Of a DNA stretch of 64,000 nucleotides, positions 45,119-53,770 are shown one piece after another (position 1 is the stretch's first letter; the number at the start of each line of letters is the position of its first letter). Position numbers and translations under genes: made by a program. The notes under the pieces were generated by a model, which was not told the DNA's origin, did not search any database, and saw nothing but the letters and a program-made list of their open reading frames with translations. The stretch is taken from positions 1 through 64,000 of the forward strand of contig JAJYTF010000001.1 in NCBI GenBank assembly GCA_021793155.1. The letters are read 5' to 3'. This DNA is from Pseudomonadota bacterium. Its GTDB lineage: Bacteria > Pseudomonadota > Alphaproteobacteria > Rhodospirillales > Magnetospirillaceae.

Positions 45119-47236
45119 TCAGCCGCCCAGCATCTTGACCAGCCCGTTCCAGATGCTGTCCAGGGTCTCGCCGGGGTTGAACGTCGGGCCACGTTCGGCA
45201 GACGGGCCTTCCTCCGGCGCGGCACCCGGCAACGGGCGCGGCGGCAGACCTTTGTGCGCGGCCAGCATGACATTGTGCCACAACTCGGTGGGCAGGCTGC
45301 CGCCGGTAATTTTGTGCATGGGCGTGTTGTCGTCATTGCCGAACCATGCGCCGCCCACATAGTCGGCGGTGAATCCGATGAACCAGGCATCGCGGTAGTC
45401 CTGGCTGGTGCCGGTCTTGCCGGCCGCCGGCCTGTCGATGGCTGCCCGCTTGCCGGTCCCTTCGGTCACCACCGCCGTCATCATGTCATCCATCTCCCGA
45501 AGCGCCTGGGGCGAGACGACTTGGCCGGTCCCACCGCCTTCACGGCGATAGATCGAGTCGCCGCGGTTGTCCTTGATCTCCGAGAAGCCGTAGGCGAACA
45601 CGCCGTTTCCGGCATTGGCGAAGGTGGAGTAGGCGGCCGTCATTTCCAGCAGCGAGGCTTCGCTGGTGCCCAGCGCCAGAGAAGCGTCGGCGTGCAGTTC
45701 GGAGGTGATGCCCAACCGCTTGGCCACCGCCACCACCCGTTTCGGGCCGATGCTTTCGATCAGCCGCACGGCGGCGACGTTGCTCGATTTGGCGAAGGCA
45801 TGGCGCAGGGTGACCGGCCCCTCGTAGCGGCCGGTGTAGTTTTCCGGCTGGTATTTGCCGGTGCGGATGGGCGCGTCCTCGATGGAGCTGCCTTCACTCC
45901 AGCCGGCCTCGATCGCCGCCAGGTACAAGAAGGCCTTGAACGACGAACCGGGCTGGCGCAGTCCCTGGACCGCCCGGTTGAACTGGCTGGCGGCATAGTT
46001 CCGTCCGCCCACCATGGCCCGGACCGCGCCGTCGGGCGACATCACCACCATCGCCCCCTGGGTGACCCCGGCTTTTGCCCCCGGCCCGGCCAGCATGGCC
46101 TCGAGTTCCGCCTCGACCTTGCGCTGCAGGCCCATGTCCAGGGTCGTCTTCACCACGATGTCGCGGTTCTCGCCCGCATATTGCTCGACCAGGTCGTGCA
46201 CCCAGTCGGCGAAATAGCGGCCGGTGTGGGAGATCTCCTTGACCGTCGCCGGGCCGGTCTTTGCCGCCTCGTCGGCCTGGGCCTGAGAAATCATCCCCGC
46301 CGCCACCATGTTGGCCAGCACCTGGGTGGTCCGCTTGTAGGATTGCTCGCGGTCGTTCTGCGGGTTGTAGCGCGACGGCGCCTTCAGCAGGCCGGCCAGC
46401 AGCGCCGACTGGTACAGGTTGAGCCGGCTCGCCGGAAGGTCGAAATAGCGCCGCGAAGCGGCGTCCACCCCCCAGGTGCCGGACCCCAGATAAACCCGGT
46501 TGAGGTAGAGGGTAAGGATCTGCTCCTTGGTGAACTTGCGCTCCAGCCACAGCGCCATCAGCAATTCCTGCACCTTGCGCTTGAGGCTGCGCTCGGGAGT
46601 CAGGAACAGGTTCTTGGCCAGCTGCTGGGTGATGGTCGACCCACCCTGCACCACATGTCCAGCCCGCAAATTGGCGAAGACGGCGCGAGCCAGGCCCACC
46701 AGATCGAGGCCGAAATGGCTGTAGAAATGGCGGTCTTCGGTGGCGATCACCGCCTCGGGAATGGTGGGTGGGATGTCCGCCAGGGTAACCGGCTCGCCAT
46801 AGACGTCGCCATAGGCGGCGATGGTTTCGCCGTCGGCCGAAAGCAGCGTGATGCTGGGCTTGCGTACCGTCGCCGTCAGGGTCTGCAAGTCCGGCAGATC
46901 ATAGGCGTAATAGGCCACCACCGCACCGACGGCGATCGCCGCCCAGATGGCAAGGGTGACCACCATGGACAGCAGCCGCCCGCCCCAGGAGCCGCCGCCG
47001 CGTGGCCCGGATGGGGATCTGGAACCGCGAGGTGGGCGGGGCGGCTGAGGCGGCGGCGCAGCCGGAGCGCGGGAGCGCCGCGGCGGCTCGTCGGCCTCGT
47101 GCCCGAGGCTCGGTTCGCGCCGAGCCTGCCGTTCCGGCTTCGAATGCCTGGTCTGGCCCGTCGACGAGATCGGTGTCCGGTCCTCGGGCGAGACCCACAG
47201 ACCGGAAGAAACATTACCTGGTGGATTGGAGGACAT
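45119..47236 (-). CDS. mrcA: penicillin-binding protein 1A (bifunctional)
   Basis: A 705-residue class A PBP. A proline/arginine-rich cytoplasmic tail of about 90 residues is followed by a membrane helix (VVTLAIWAAIAVGAVVAYY), the GT51 glycosyltransferase (ATEDRHFYSHFG, GGSTITQQLAKN) and the transpeptidase with SxxK in PGSSFKAF, SSN in AKSSNVAAV and KTG in AGKTGTSQDYRDAWF. It polymerises and cross-links peptidoglycan in the periplasm. The ATG has TTGGAGG upstream. The family usually exceeds this length slightly, but no domain is missing. Confidence 0.94.
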   Translation of the reverse strand: MSSNPPGNVSSGLWVSPEDRTPISSTGQTRHSKPERQARREPSLGHEADEPPRRSRAPAAPPPQPPRPPRGSRSPSGPRGGGSWGGRLLSMVVTLAIWAAIAVGAVVAYYAYDLPDLQTLTATVRKPSITLLSADGETIAAYGDVYGEPVTLADIPPTIPEAVIATEDRHFYSHFGLDLVGLARAVFANLRAGHVVQGGSTITQQLAKNLFLTPERSLKRKVQELLMALWLERKFTKEQILTLYLNRVYLGSGTWGVDAASRRYFDLPASRLNLYQSALLAGLLKAPSRYNPQNDREQSYKRTTQVLANMVAAGMISQAQADEAAKTGPATVKEISHTGRYFADWVHDLVEQYAGENRDIVVKTTLDMGLQRKVEAELEAMLAGPGAKAGVTQGAMVVMSPDGAVRAMVGGRNYAASQFNRAVQGLRQPGSSFKAFLYLAAIEAGWSEGSSIEDAPIRTGKYQPENYTGRYEGPVTLRHAFAKSSNVAAVRLIESIGPKRVVAVAKRLGITSELHADASLALGTSEASLLEMTAAYSTFANAGNGVFAYGFSEIKDNRGDSIYRREGGGTGQVVSPQALREMDDMMTAVVTEGTGKRAAIDRPAAGKTGTSQDYRDAWFIGFTADYVGGAWFGNDDNTPMHKITGGSLPTELWHNVMLAAHKGLPPRPLPGAAPEEGPSAERGPTFNPGETLDSIWNGLVKMLGG

Positions 47237-47363
47237 GAGCCGGCTTATATCATGAACAGGTTTGCGTCACACATAGCCATAGCCGCAATTTGCGGCTAGA
47301 ATGCGACGGCTTGAGTCGAAACGCAGTTCATCGCATCTTTCCTAAACTACGGTGTATCTGACC

Positions 47364-47567
47364 ATGAGCGATCTGGTCCTGCCCCTCACTCCGGAAGTGC
47401 GGGAACGTCTGGAAGCCCTCGCCGAAAAGATCGGCCGCAGCGTCGACGAATGCGTTCAGCTTGCGCTGTCCGAGTTTATGGACAACTGGGAAGACTACAT
47501 TCGCACCGTCGCCGATCTGGAAAGCGGCGATGAAGAGCGGCCGGTCCTGCGCGCCGTCAACGACTGA
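47364..47567 (+). CDS. ribbon-helix-helix (CopG-like) small protein
   Basis: A 67-residue protein whose N-terminal half, LTPEVRERLEALAEKIGRSVDECVQLAL, matches a CopG/RelB-type ribbon-helix-helix DNA-binding fold; the acidic tail NWEDYIRTVADLESGDEE is typical of antitoxins. No toxin gene is adjacent. The ATG at 47364 is used, although a GTG at 47352 is in frame. Confidence 0.65.
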   Translation: MSDLVLPLTPEVRERLEALAEKIGRSVDECVQLALSEFMDNWEDYIRTVADLESGDEERPVLRAVND

Positions 47568-47636
47568 CCCCCGCAGGAACAAGGCGCCTCGGCGCCTGTT
47601 TTCCTCGACATCCGCAACCACACCGGATCCGCGGCC

Positions 47637-48200
47637 ATGTCGAGGCTTGTTCCCGCGCTCGCCGCCCTCGGTCTTCTGGCAACCGTCACAGGCGCCAGCG
47701 CGCAGGCCCCCGGCACGACCAATCCTGATCTGCAATTCGCCGCGGCCGCAGCCAGCAGCGGCCATGCCGAGGTGGATCTCGGCCATCTGGCACTGAAAAA
47801 ATCCAGCCGCGAAGACATCCGCCAATTCGCCCAGCGAATGGTGGACGATCACGCCAAGGTCAACCAGCAGCTGGCCGCCGTGGCCATGCACCAGCATCTG
47901 CGGCTCCCCCACTACGCCGAAGGTCAGGACGCGGCAGAGGTGAAGCATCTGTCGGGCTTGTCGGGCCCCGAGTTCGACCATACCTATGTCGCGCTGATGA
48001 TCGAGGATCACCGCAAGGACGTGGCCGATTTCGAGCAGGAAGCCCAGCGCGGCGAAGTGACGCCGATCCGCGCCCTGGCCAACGCGACCCTGCCGATGCT
48101 GCGCGCACACCTGCAGCTGGCCGAGGAGTTGCCGCGCAATACCAGTGAAGAGAAGGCGCAGGTGCCGCCCGTACCGCCGCCCGTCGACCAGCGGCAGTGA
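47637..48200 (+). CDS. exported DUF4142 protein
   Basis: A 187-residue periplasmic protein. The signal peptide is MSRLVPALAALGLLATVTG with cleavage near ASA, followed by the DUF4142 ferritin-like helical domain: AEVDLGHLALKKSSREDIRQ, FAQRMVDDHAKVNQQLAAVA and HTYVALMIEDHRKDVADFEQ. Its role is unknown; relatives are often stress-induced. It converges on the SH3-domain gene. Confidence 0.85.
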   Translation: MSRLVPALAALGLLATVTGASAQAPGTTNPDLQFAAAAASSGHAEVDLGHLALKKSSREDIRQFAQRMVDDHAKVNQQLAAVAMHQHLRLPHYAEGQDAAEVKHLSGLSGPEFDHTYVALMIEDHRKDVADFEQEAQRGEVTPIRALANATLPMLRAHLQLAEELPRNTSEEKAQVPPVPPPVDQRQ

Positions 48201-48223
48201 GCCGCCGAGCCCTGCTTGAAATC

Positions 48224-48736
48224 CTATTCGATGTATTCGCCCTGATAGACGCCCCAGAACTCGTCGCGCTTCAGCCAGCCCTGGACGTTCCCCACCTCGA
48301 CGCGGCAATAGGCCTTGCCGCGCGGGCAGGCCAGCAGGCGGCCCATGACGTTGGGATCAACCAGCGCAAGCAATGGCGCCTTCTCGTCCGGGTCGGCGCG
48401 CAGACGGCGCTGGGCGCCGGTGACCACCACCATGCGGCGAGCCGACAGCATGCTCTGGTGTACCCACCCCTCGGTACCCTGCCAATCGCGGATTTTGCGC
48501 CAGGTTTCAAATTCGGCGATGACCTCGACCGGCAGGTCGCGCCGCCCGTAGATCCAGTCGACCGGATAACGTACGCCCGGCCCGGTGCGCAGATTGACTT
48601 CGTCCGAACGTAGCGAGACGAACCGCGGCAGCGGTAGGCCACTGGTTTCGGCCGCCCCGGCCGAAGCAATATCCAGTCCGATGGCGGCCGACAAGGTCAC
48701 GCCGATGAGGCATAGGCACCGAATCAGTCGCACCAT
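48224..48736 (-). CDS. exported SH3b-domain protein
   Basis: A 170-residue protein with a signal peptide and a bacterial SH3 domain (VNLRTGPGVRYPVDWIYGRR, WRKIRDWQGTEGWVHQSML), then a second, weaker SH3-like region ending GWLKRDEFWGVYQGEYIE, as in COG3807 proteins common near hydroxyacid dehydrogenase genes in alphaproteobacteria. It probably binds peptidoglycan. The ATG at 48736 is used; a TTG at 48751 directly after a G-run is possible. Confidence 0.85.
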   Translation of the reverse strand: MVRLIRCLCLIGVTLSAAIGLDIASAGAAETSGLPLPRFVSLRSDEVNLRTGPGVRYPVDWIYGRRDLPVEVIAEFETWRKIRDWQGTEGWVHQSMLSARRMVVVTGAQRRLRADPDEKAPLLALVDPNVMGRLLACPRGKAYCRVEVGNVQGWLKRDEFWGVYQGEYIE

Positions 48737-48774
48737 GGGCAGAGAGCGCAACCCCCCTTCATTTCGTTTGCCAA

Positions 48775-48804
48775 ATATTTGACAGCATGCGGCGGCCCGG
48801 TCAA
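48775..48804 (-). promoter_or_regulatory. possible promoter of the SH3b gene
   Basis: On the minus strand TTGACC (48804-48799) and AAATAT (48780-48775) lie 18 bases apart, 39 bp before the ATG. Confidence 0.4.
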
Positions 48805-48972
48805 GGCAAGCCGCCAGCCATAGCCAGCCCGCCGGTTTTACACGATTACTCTTTCGTTCCGGTTACCCCCACCTTTGCCCCCGCCGGATGTTTCTGGACA
48901 ACCGCGATGCGTCTTGCTACAGCCTAGCCCAGGTTAAACAAACGATAACGCCCAAGAAGGACGGAGAACCTG

Positions 48973-49959
48973 ATGGCACCGAAGAAGCCGCTCGTCATCG
49001 TCACGCGCAAACTCCCCGACGCCATCGAGACCCGGATGATGGAGCTGTTCGACGCGCGGCTCAACGTCGATGACCGCGCCTTCACCAAGGCCGAGCTGAT
49101 CGAAGCGGTGAAGGAAGCCGACGTCCTGGTACCCACCGTAACCGATCGCATCGACGGCGGCGTGCTGTCGCAGGCCGGCCCGAATCTTCGCCTTATCGCC
49201 AATTTCGGTGCCGGCGTGGACCATATCGACTTGGCGACCGCCCGCGAACGCGGCATCACCGTGACCAACACGCCCGACGTGCTGACCGAAGACACGGCCG
49301 ACATGACCATGGCCCTCATCCTTGCCGTTCCGCGGCGCCTGACCGAAGGCGAACGTCTGGTGCGGGCCGGCGGCTGGACCGGCTGGAGCCCGACCTTCAT
49401 GCTCGGTCGCCGCATCTGGGGCAAGCGTCTCGGCATCATCGGCATGGGCCGGATCGGGCAGGCCGTGGCCCGGCGCGCCAAGGGCTTCGGCCTTTCGGTG
49501 CATTATCATAACCGACGGCGCGTCCATCCCGAGATCGAAGCCGAATTGGAGGCGACCTATTGGGAGAGCCTCGACCAGATGCTGGCGCGCATGGATGTCA
49601 TTTCGATCCACTGCCCGCACACGCCGGCGACCTACCACCTGCTGTCGGCGCGGCGCCTGAAGCTGCTGCAGCCGCACGCCTATGTGGTCAACACGGCGCG
49701 CGGCAACGTGATCGACGAAAACGCCCTGACCCGTATGTTGCAGCGTGATGAGATCGCTGGCGCGGGACTGGACGTGTTTGAGAACGAGCCGGCGATCAAC
49801 CCGAAACTCCTGGAACTGGACAACGTCGTCCTGGTGCCGCATCTGGGGTCGGCGACCCTGGAGGGCCGCACCGACATGGGCGAAAAGGTCCTGATCAACA
49901 TCAAGACCCATATCGACGGTCATAACCCACCCGACCGGGTACTCGCCAGCATGCTCTGA
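48973..49959 (+). CDS. D-2-hydroxyacid dehydrogenase (glyoxylate/hydroxypyruvate reductase type)
   Basis: A 328-residue NAD(P)-dependent D-isomer dehydrogenase. The Rossmann motif is GIIGMGRIGQAVARRAKGFG and the catalytic residues are visible as NTARGNVIDE (Arg), FENEPAIN (Glu) and LVPHLGSATLEGR (His). The profile fits GyaR/GhrA-type glyoxylate reductase. GAAGGACGGAG precedes the ATG. It diverges from the SH3b gene, an arrangement common in alphaproteobacteria. Confidence 0.9.
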   Translation: MAPKKPLVIVTRKLPDAIETRMMELFDARLNVDDRAFTKAELIEAVKEADVLVPTVTDRIDGGVLSQAGPNLRLIANFGAGVDHIDLATARERGITVTNTPDVLTEDTADMTMALILAVPRRLTEGERLVRAGGWTGWSPTFMLGRRIWGKRLGIIGMGRIGQAVARRAKGFGLSVHYHNRRRVHPEIEAELEATYWESLDQMLARMDVISIHCPHTPATYHLLSARRLKLLQPHAYVVNTARGNVIDENALTRMLQRDEIAGAGLDVFENEPAINPKLLELDNVVLVPHLGSATLEGRTDMGEKVLINIKTHIDGHNPPDRVLASML

Positions 49960-50013
49960 TCCCGCGGCGGCAAAGTACAGTTACCGTTTTCCGCAGGTCC
50001 ACGGACTGGAACG

Positions 50014-50052
50014 CCATCCCCCTATGCACCATCTGGTGTCAACGGGGGATGG
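50014..50052 (+). promoter_or_regulatory. leader hairpin before the class IV aminotransferase gene
   Basis: CCATCCCCC (50014-50022) pairs perfectly with GGGGGATGG (50044-50052); inside, CACCA pairs with TGGTG. The structure ends 35 bases before the ATG and has no T-run, so a leader regulatory element is as likely as a terminator for the dehydrogenase gene. Confidence 0.5.
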
Positions 50053-50087
50053 TCTGCTGACGGCTTGGCTCCGCGGGAGGACCGAGG

Positions 50088-50891
50088 ATGAAGGTCTGGC
50101 AGGATGGAAGGCTCGTCGATGCCGGCGAAGCGCGCATCGATCCGTTCGACCGCGGATTTTGCCTCGGTGACGGCGTTGCGGAGTCCATACGGGCGCAGAG
50201 CGGCAAGGTCATGCGCCTTGCTTCCCATCTGGCCCGCCTGCATTCCGGTGCCGGCGCCCTGGGCATCACGATTCCCTGTTCGGACAAGGAAATCGTCGAG
50301 GCCTTGTCTGCCACCCTGGTCGCCAATGGACTGGCGCACGGCATGCTGCGCCTGATGATCAGCCGGGGGCCGGCGCCGGGCGGCCTTGCCACCCCGGAAA
50401 GAACCTGCCCAAGCATGGTCATCCTGGCCGGACCCGCTGCCGCCGAACCGCCGCCGGCGAAGGCCATCATCGCCTCGGTCACCCGGCGTAACGAGTTTTC
50501 TCCGACCGCTCGCTTCAAGACCCTGAACGACCTCGACAATATTCTGGCCCGGCGGGAGGCGGAGCGCCTTAGGGCCGACGACGCCCTACTGCTGAACAGC
50601 CAGGGCCGCCTGGCCGAGTCCACCATCGCCAACCTGTTCCTGGTGATCGATGGCGACATCCTGACACCGCCAGTGAACGAAGGAGCGTTGCCGGGCGTGA
50701 TGCGGGCTGAAGTAATCGACCGCCTGGGTGCCGCCACAGCCCAGCTCAACCCTGCCGACCTCGCCAGCGCCTCGGAAGCGTTCCTGACCAATGCCGGCGG
50801 CATACGAGCCCTGGTCACGGTGGATGGCAAGCCGATCGGCAACGGCCGCGAAGGGTCGGTGACCGCGCGCCTCAAGGCGGCCGTCAGCTGA
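50088..50891 (+). CDS. class IV aminotransferase / aminodeoxychorismate lyase-like
   Basis: A 267-residue fold-type IV PLP enzyme. It has DRGFCLGDGVAESIRA, the catalytic lysine in ARFKTLNDLDNILARREA, and ESTIANLFLVIDG before the C-terminal phosphate loop. This group includes PabC (4-aminobenzoate synthesis), branched-chain and D-amino-acid aminotransferases; PabC is plausible from the length, but no partner pabA/pabB is nearby. The ATG follows GCGGGAGGACCGAGG. Confidence 0.82.
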   Translation: MKVWQDGRLVDAGEARIDPFDRGFCLGDGVAESIRAQSGKVMRLASHLARLHSGAGALGITIPCSDKEIVEALSATLVANGLAHGMLRLMISRGPAPGGLATPERTCPSMVILAGPAAAEPPPAKAIIASVTRRNEFSPTARFKTLNDLDNILARREAERLRADDALLLNSQGRLAESTIANLFLVIDGDILTPPVNEGALPGVMRAEVIDRLGAATAQLNPADLASASEAFLTNAGGIRALVTVDGKPIGNGREGSVTARLKAAVS

Positions 50892-50892
50892 A

Positions 50893-50956
50893 CAACCTGC
50901 GTTGAATCTGAGGCAGGTTGCGGCCGCGGCCAAGCGTGCGGATGCGCGCGCTTGGC
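50893..50956. terminator. hairpin pair between convergent genes
   Basis: CAACCTGC/GCAGGTTG (50893-50920) and GCCAAGCG/CGCTTGGC (50929-50956) are perfect 8-bp stems in the 116-bp gap between the aminotransferase and dsrE-like genes. There is no T-run. Confidence 0.45.
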
Positions 50957-51007
50957 GAGGGCAAATTCAAGAGCTTAGATCGCGGTGCAGATTTTCCGCA
51001 TCCCGAT

Positions 51008-51448
51008 CTAGACGAATACCATCGCGCCGGAGCGCGGGGCTTCGGAGAGGAAAGTCACCAGCCCGCCCGGCATCACCGGAACATCGGCGCGCAGGTCGGT
51101 CAGTTCGAGGCCGAGCGCCCGCAGGCCCATTTCGCAAACCATCACCTTGGCGCCCAGGGCTGCGCAGGCGGCCAGCAGTTCCTCAAACCCGGCGAGACCC
51201 TGGCCGGTCGCCGCCAGGTCGGCCTCGAGCGGCAAGCGTCCGTCTTCGGTGGCGTGAAGATGCCGCCAGCCTGGGCCCGATGGGTCGCCGGCCAGCAGCC
51301 CGCGGGTCGCGCCCATGGTGAAGAACAAGGTGGCCTGCTGGTTGTTGGACAGGGCCGCGGCGGCCATCGCCAGCGCGTAATGGACGCGATCATAGCTTCC
51401 GGAAAACACCACCACCGACAAGGCGGAGGGTGCGTCAGGCGCAGCCAT
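51008..51448 (-). CDS. DsrE-like sulfur-relay family protein
   Basis: A 146-residue protein resembling the DsrE/DsrF (COG2210-like) fold: LSVVVFSGSYDRVHYALAMAAAAL, QATLFFTMGATRGLL and AALGAKVMVCEMGLRALG. Cysteines lie in LAACAAL and MVCEMG; the latter is where DsrE-type sulfur acceptors sit. It overlaps the moeB 3' end by 14 bases. The ATG at 51448 has GGGAG about ten bases upstream; an ATG at 51463 is also in frame. Confidence 0.72.
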   Translation of the reverse strand: MAAPDAPSALSVVVFSGSYDRVHYALAMAAAALSNNQQATLFFTMGATRGLLAGDPSGPGWRHLHATEDGRLPLEADLAATGQGLAGFEELLAACAALGAKVMVCEMGLRALGLELTDLRADVPVMPGGLVTFLSEAPRSGAMVFV

Positions 51449-52235
51449 GGCGCGGGCTCCCATGTGCCGACAAATCGCGGATGACGGCTTCGGGCCCGCA
51501 AAGACGGCAAGCCGGATCGGGTCTGAGGCGGACCTTGTGGAAGCTGGTGGACAGGGCGTCGATGATCAGCAGGCGCCCCGAGAGGCTCTCGCCGATGCCG
51601 AGAATTTCCTTCAGCACCTCGGTCGCCTGCAACGATCCCATGACCCCCGCCATGGCGCCCAGGACACCTGCCTGGGCGCAACTGGGCAGGTCGTCCTCGC
51701 CGGGCAGGTCGGGGTACAGGCAGCGGTAACAGGGCCCGGGCGCCTTGAAGGTGGCCAACTGGCCGTCGAAGCGCAGCACCGCCGCCGAGACCAGCGTCTT
51801 GCCGGCCAGGCGGCAGGCGTCGTTGACCAGGTAGCGGGTTGGAAAATTATCGGATCCGTCGGCGACGATGTCGTAGTCCGCGATTACCTGGAGGGCGTTG
51901 GAAGCGTCGAGCCGCAGCGCGTGGCAGACGACGCGGACATCGGGGTTGATGGCAGCAACGGCGGCGCGGGCGCTTTCGGCCTTCCCCATGCCGATACTGG
52001 CCGTACCATGCAGCACTTGGCGCTGCAGGTTGGTCAGATCCACCGCATCGTCATCGACCACGCCGATGGTCCCCACTCCGGCAGCAGCCAGATAGAGGAT
52101 CAGCGGCGAGCCGAGGCCGCCGGCACCGATCACCAGCACCTTGGACTGAAGCAGGCGGGTCTGCCCGACACCGCCGACCTCGGGCAGGATGATGTGGCGG
52201 GCGTAACGGCGGATCTGGTCTTCGGTGAAATCCAA
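51435..52235 (-). CDS. moeB: MoeB/ThiF-type sulfur-carrier adenylyltransferase
   Basis: A 266-residue E1-like enzyme that adenylates the C-terminus of a ubiquitin-like sulfur carrier (MoaD or ThiS). It shows RYARHIILPEVGGVGQ, the ATP-binding VIGAGGLGSPLILYLA, DLTNLQRQVLH, ADGSDNFPTRYLVND and the zinc pairs CYRC and CRLC. No rhodanese domain is fused. Its start is two bases past the cysK stop, so it is cotranscribed with cysK. MoeB versus ThiF cannot be settled from sequence. Confidence 0.9.
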   Translation of the reverse strand: MDFTEDQIRRYARHIILPEVGGVGQTRLLQSKVLVIGAGGLGSPLILYLAAAGVGTIGVVDDDAVDLTNLQRQVLHGTASIGMGKAESARAAVAAINPDVRVVCHALRLDASNALQVIADYDIVADGSDNFPTRYLVNDACRLAGKTLVSAAVLRFDGQLATFKAPGPCYRCLYPDLPGEDDLPSCAQAGVLGAMAGVMGSLQATEVLKEILGIGESLSGRLLIIDALSTSFHKVRLRPDPACRLCGPEAVIRDLSAHGSPRHGCA

Positions 52236-52237
52236 AG

Positions 52238-53212
52238 TCAGGCAATTCCGTCGAACAGCGCCGTTGACAGGTAACGCTCGGCGAAGGATGGGATGATCAC
52301 GACGATCAGCTTGCCGGCGTTCTCCGGACGTGCTCCCAATTCCAGCGCCGCGGCCAGAGCCGCGCCGGAAGAGATGCCGACCGGGGCCCCTTCGAGGCGG
52401 GCGGCCTTGCGCGCCGTGGCAAAGGCTGTTTCGTTGCTGATCTGCAGCACCTCGTCGATCACTGCGCGGTCGAGGATGGCCGGGACAAAGCCCGCCCCCA
52501 GGCCCTGGATCTTGTGCGGGCCGGGCGCCCCGCCGGACAGGACCGGGCTGTCCTCGGGCTCCACGGCAACCATTTTCACGCCGGGCTTGCGCTGCTTCAG
52601 CACCTTGCCGATGCCGCTGATGGTTCCGCCGGTGCCGACACCTGAGACGACGATGTCCACCTTGCCCTCGGTGTCGGTCCAGATCTCCTCGGCGGTGGTT
52701 TTCTCGTGGATGGCCGGATTGGCCGGGTTTTCAAACTGCTGAAGAATCACCGCATGGGGGATCTCCTTGGCCAATTCCTCGGCCCGGCGGACCGCGCCGG
52801 TCATCCCCTTGGCCGCCGGGGTCAACTCGATCTCGGCGCCGAGCAGGGCCAGCATCTTGCGACGCTCGAGCGACATGCTTTCCGGCATGGTGAGGATCAG
52901 GCGGTAGCCCTTGGCCGCCGCGACGAACGCCAGCGCGATGCCGGTGTTACCCGACGTCGGCTCGATAATCACCGAGCCCGGAACCAGCTTGCCGGCCCTT
53001 TCCGCCGCCTGGACCATGGCCAGGCCGATGCGGTCCTTGACCGATGCCAGCGGATTGAAAAATTCGAGCTTGCCGACGATATCTGCCTTGGCCCCGGCCT
53101 CTGCCGCCAGCTTCTTGAAACGCACGAGCGGCGTCGCGCCGATCGTGTCGACGATGCTGTCGTAGATTCGGCCGCGGAAACCGGTCTTGGAGGGAGCGGT
53201 CGAGACACTCAT
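52238..53212 (-). CDS. cysK: cysteine synthase A
   Basis: A 324-residue PLP enzyme (O-acetylserine sulfhydrylase). The PLP lysine is in [11 protein letters not shown], followed by [34 protein letters not shown] and the serine-containing [14 protein letters not shown]. It makes cysteine from O-acetylserine and sulfide in the cytoplasm. The leader contains an inverted repeat overlapping the ribosome-binding site and lies downstream of an Rrf2 regulator gene. Confidence 0.95.
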   Translation of the reverse strand: MSVSTAPSKTGFRGRIYDSIVDTIGATPLVRFKKLAAEAGAKADIVGKLEFFNPLASVKDRIGLAMVQAAERAGKLVPGSVIIEPTSGNTGIALAFVAAAKGYRLILTMPESMSLERRKMLALLGAEIELTPAAKGMTGAVRRAEELAKEIPHAVILQQFENPANPAIHEKTTAEEIWTDTEGKVDIVVSGVGTGGTISGIGKVLKQRKPGVKMVAVEPEDSPVLSGGAPGPHKIQGLGAGFVPAILDRAVIDEVLQISNETAFATARKAARLEGAPVGISSGAALAAALELGARPENAGKLIVVIIPSFAERYLSTALFDGIA

Positions 53213-53238
53213 ATTTCACCTCGATTTTAGTGTGAAAT
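53213..53238 (-). promoter_or_regulatory. inverted repeat masking the cysK ribosome-binding site
   Basis: Read on the minus strand, ATTTCAC, a 12-base spacer and GTGAAAT end directly before the cysK ATG, and the Shine-Dalgarno GAGGTG overlaps the right arm. It could be a regulator operator or an RNA hairpin that limits translation. A TAATAT -10-like hexamer lies further upstream, without a clear -35. Confidence 0.5.
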
Positions 53239-53286
53239 AAATCATATTATCGTCATTCTAGTGTCTAATTGTCCGCGACGGAAGAC

Positions 53287-53742
53287 TCAAATCGTGAAAT
53301 CCATCTTTTGCATTACCTCGCTGACGATTCCGCTCTGATGGGCCTTCATGCACAGGTCGTCGATGGATATGGAATCAAGGCGAGTCATGATCTCTTCCTG
53401 GAGTTCGCCCCACATCGGGCGAATGACCTGCTTTCCCAGTTCCGAGCTGGGCAGCTCCTCGGGGCTTTCTTCTCCCAGCTCGAGGGCCCGCACCACCCGG
53501 ACGATTTCCCCGACCGAGACGCGACGGCGTTCGCGGGCCAGGCGATACCCCCCGCGAGGGCCGCGCACACCAGTCAGGATCCCCGCCCGCACCAGTTGCT
53601 GCAGCGTCTGTTCCAAATAGCGCCGCGGAATGCCTTGGCGCCGCGTGATCTCGCGGCTTTGCACCGGTTCGCCGCCGGCGTGGTAGGCGATGTCCAGAAC
53701 GGCCTCGATGGCGAACAGAATCTTTTTCGACGGCCGAAGCAT
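53287..53742 (-). CDS. Rrf2 family regulator without the Fe-S cysteines
   Basis: A 151-residue Rrf2-type winged-helix regulator: LFAIEAVLDIAYHAGGEPVQ, RRQGIPRRYLEQTLQQLVRAG and VRGPRGGYRLARERRRVSVG. Only one cysteine is present (in DDLCMKAH), so the IscR/NsrR iron-sulfur triad is missing, as in CymR, the cysteine-metabolism repressor. Its position before cysK supports such a role. The ATG at 53742 is well spaced from AAGGAG; the ATG at 53751 is too close to it. Confidence 0.88.
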   Translation of the reverse strand: MLRPSKKILFAIEAVLDIAYHAGGEPVQSREITRRQGIPRRYLEQTLQQLVRAGILTGVRGPRGGYRLARERRRVSVGEIVRVVRALELGEESPEELPSSELGKQVIRPMWGELQEEIMTRLDSISIDDLCMKAHQSGIVSEVMQKMDFTI

Positions 53743-53770
53743 GGCTTCCATTCTCCTTGTAGTTTTATCG

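Noticed and set aside
45254-47299. A 681-codon open frame opposite mrcA
   Set aside because: It is the antisense of a well-conserved PBP gene with all catalytic motifs.
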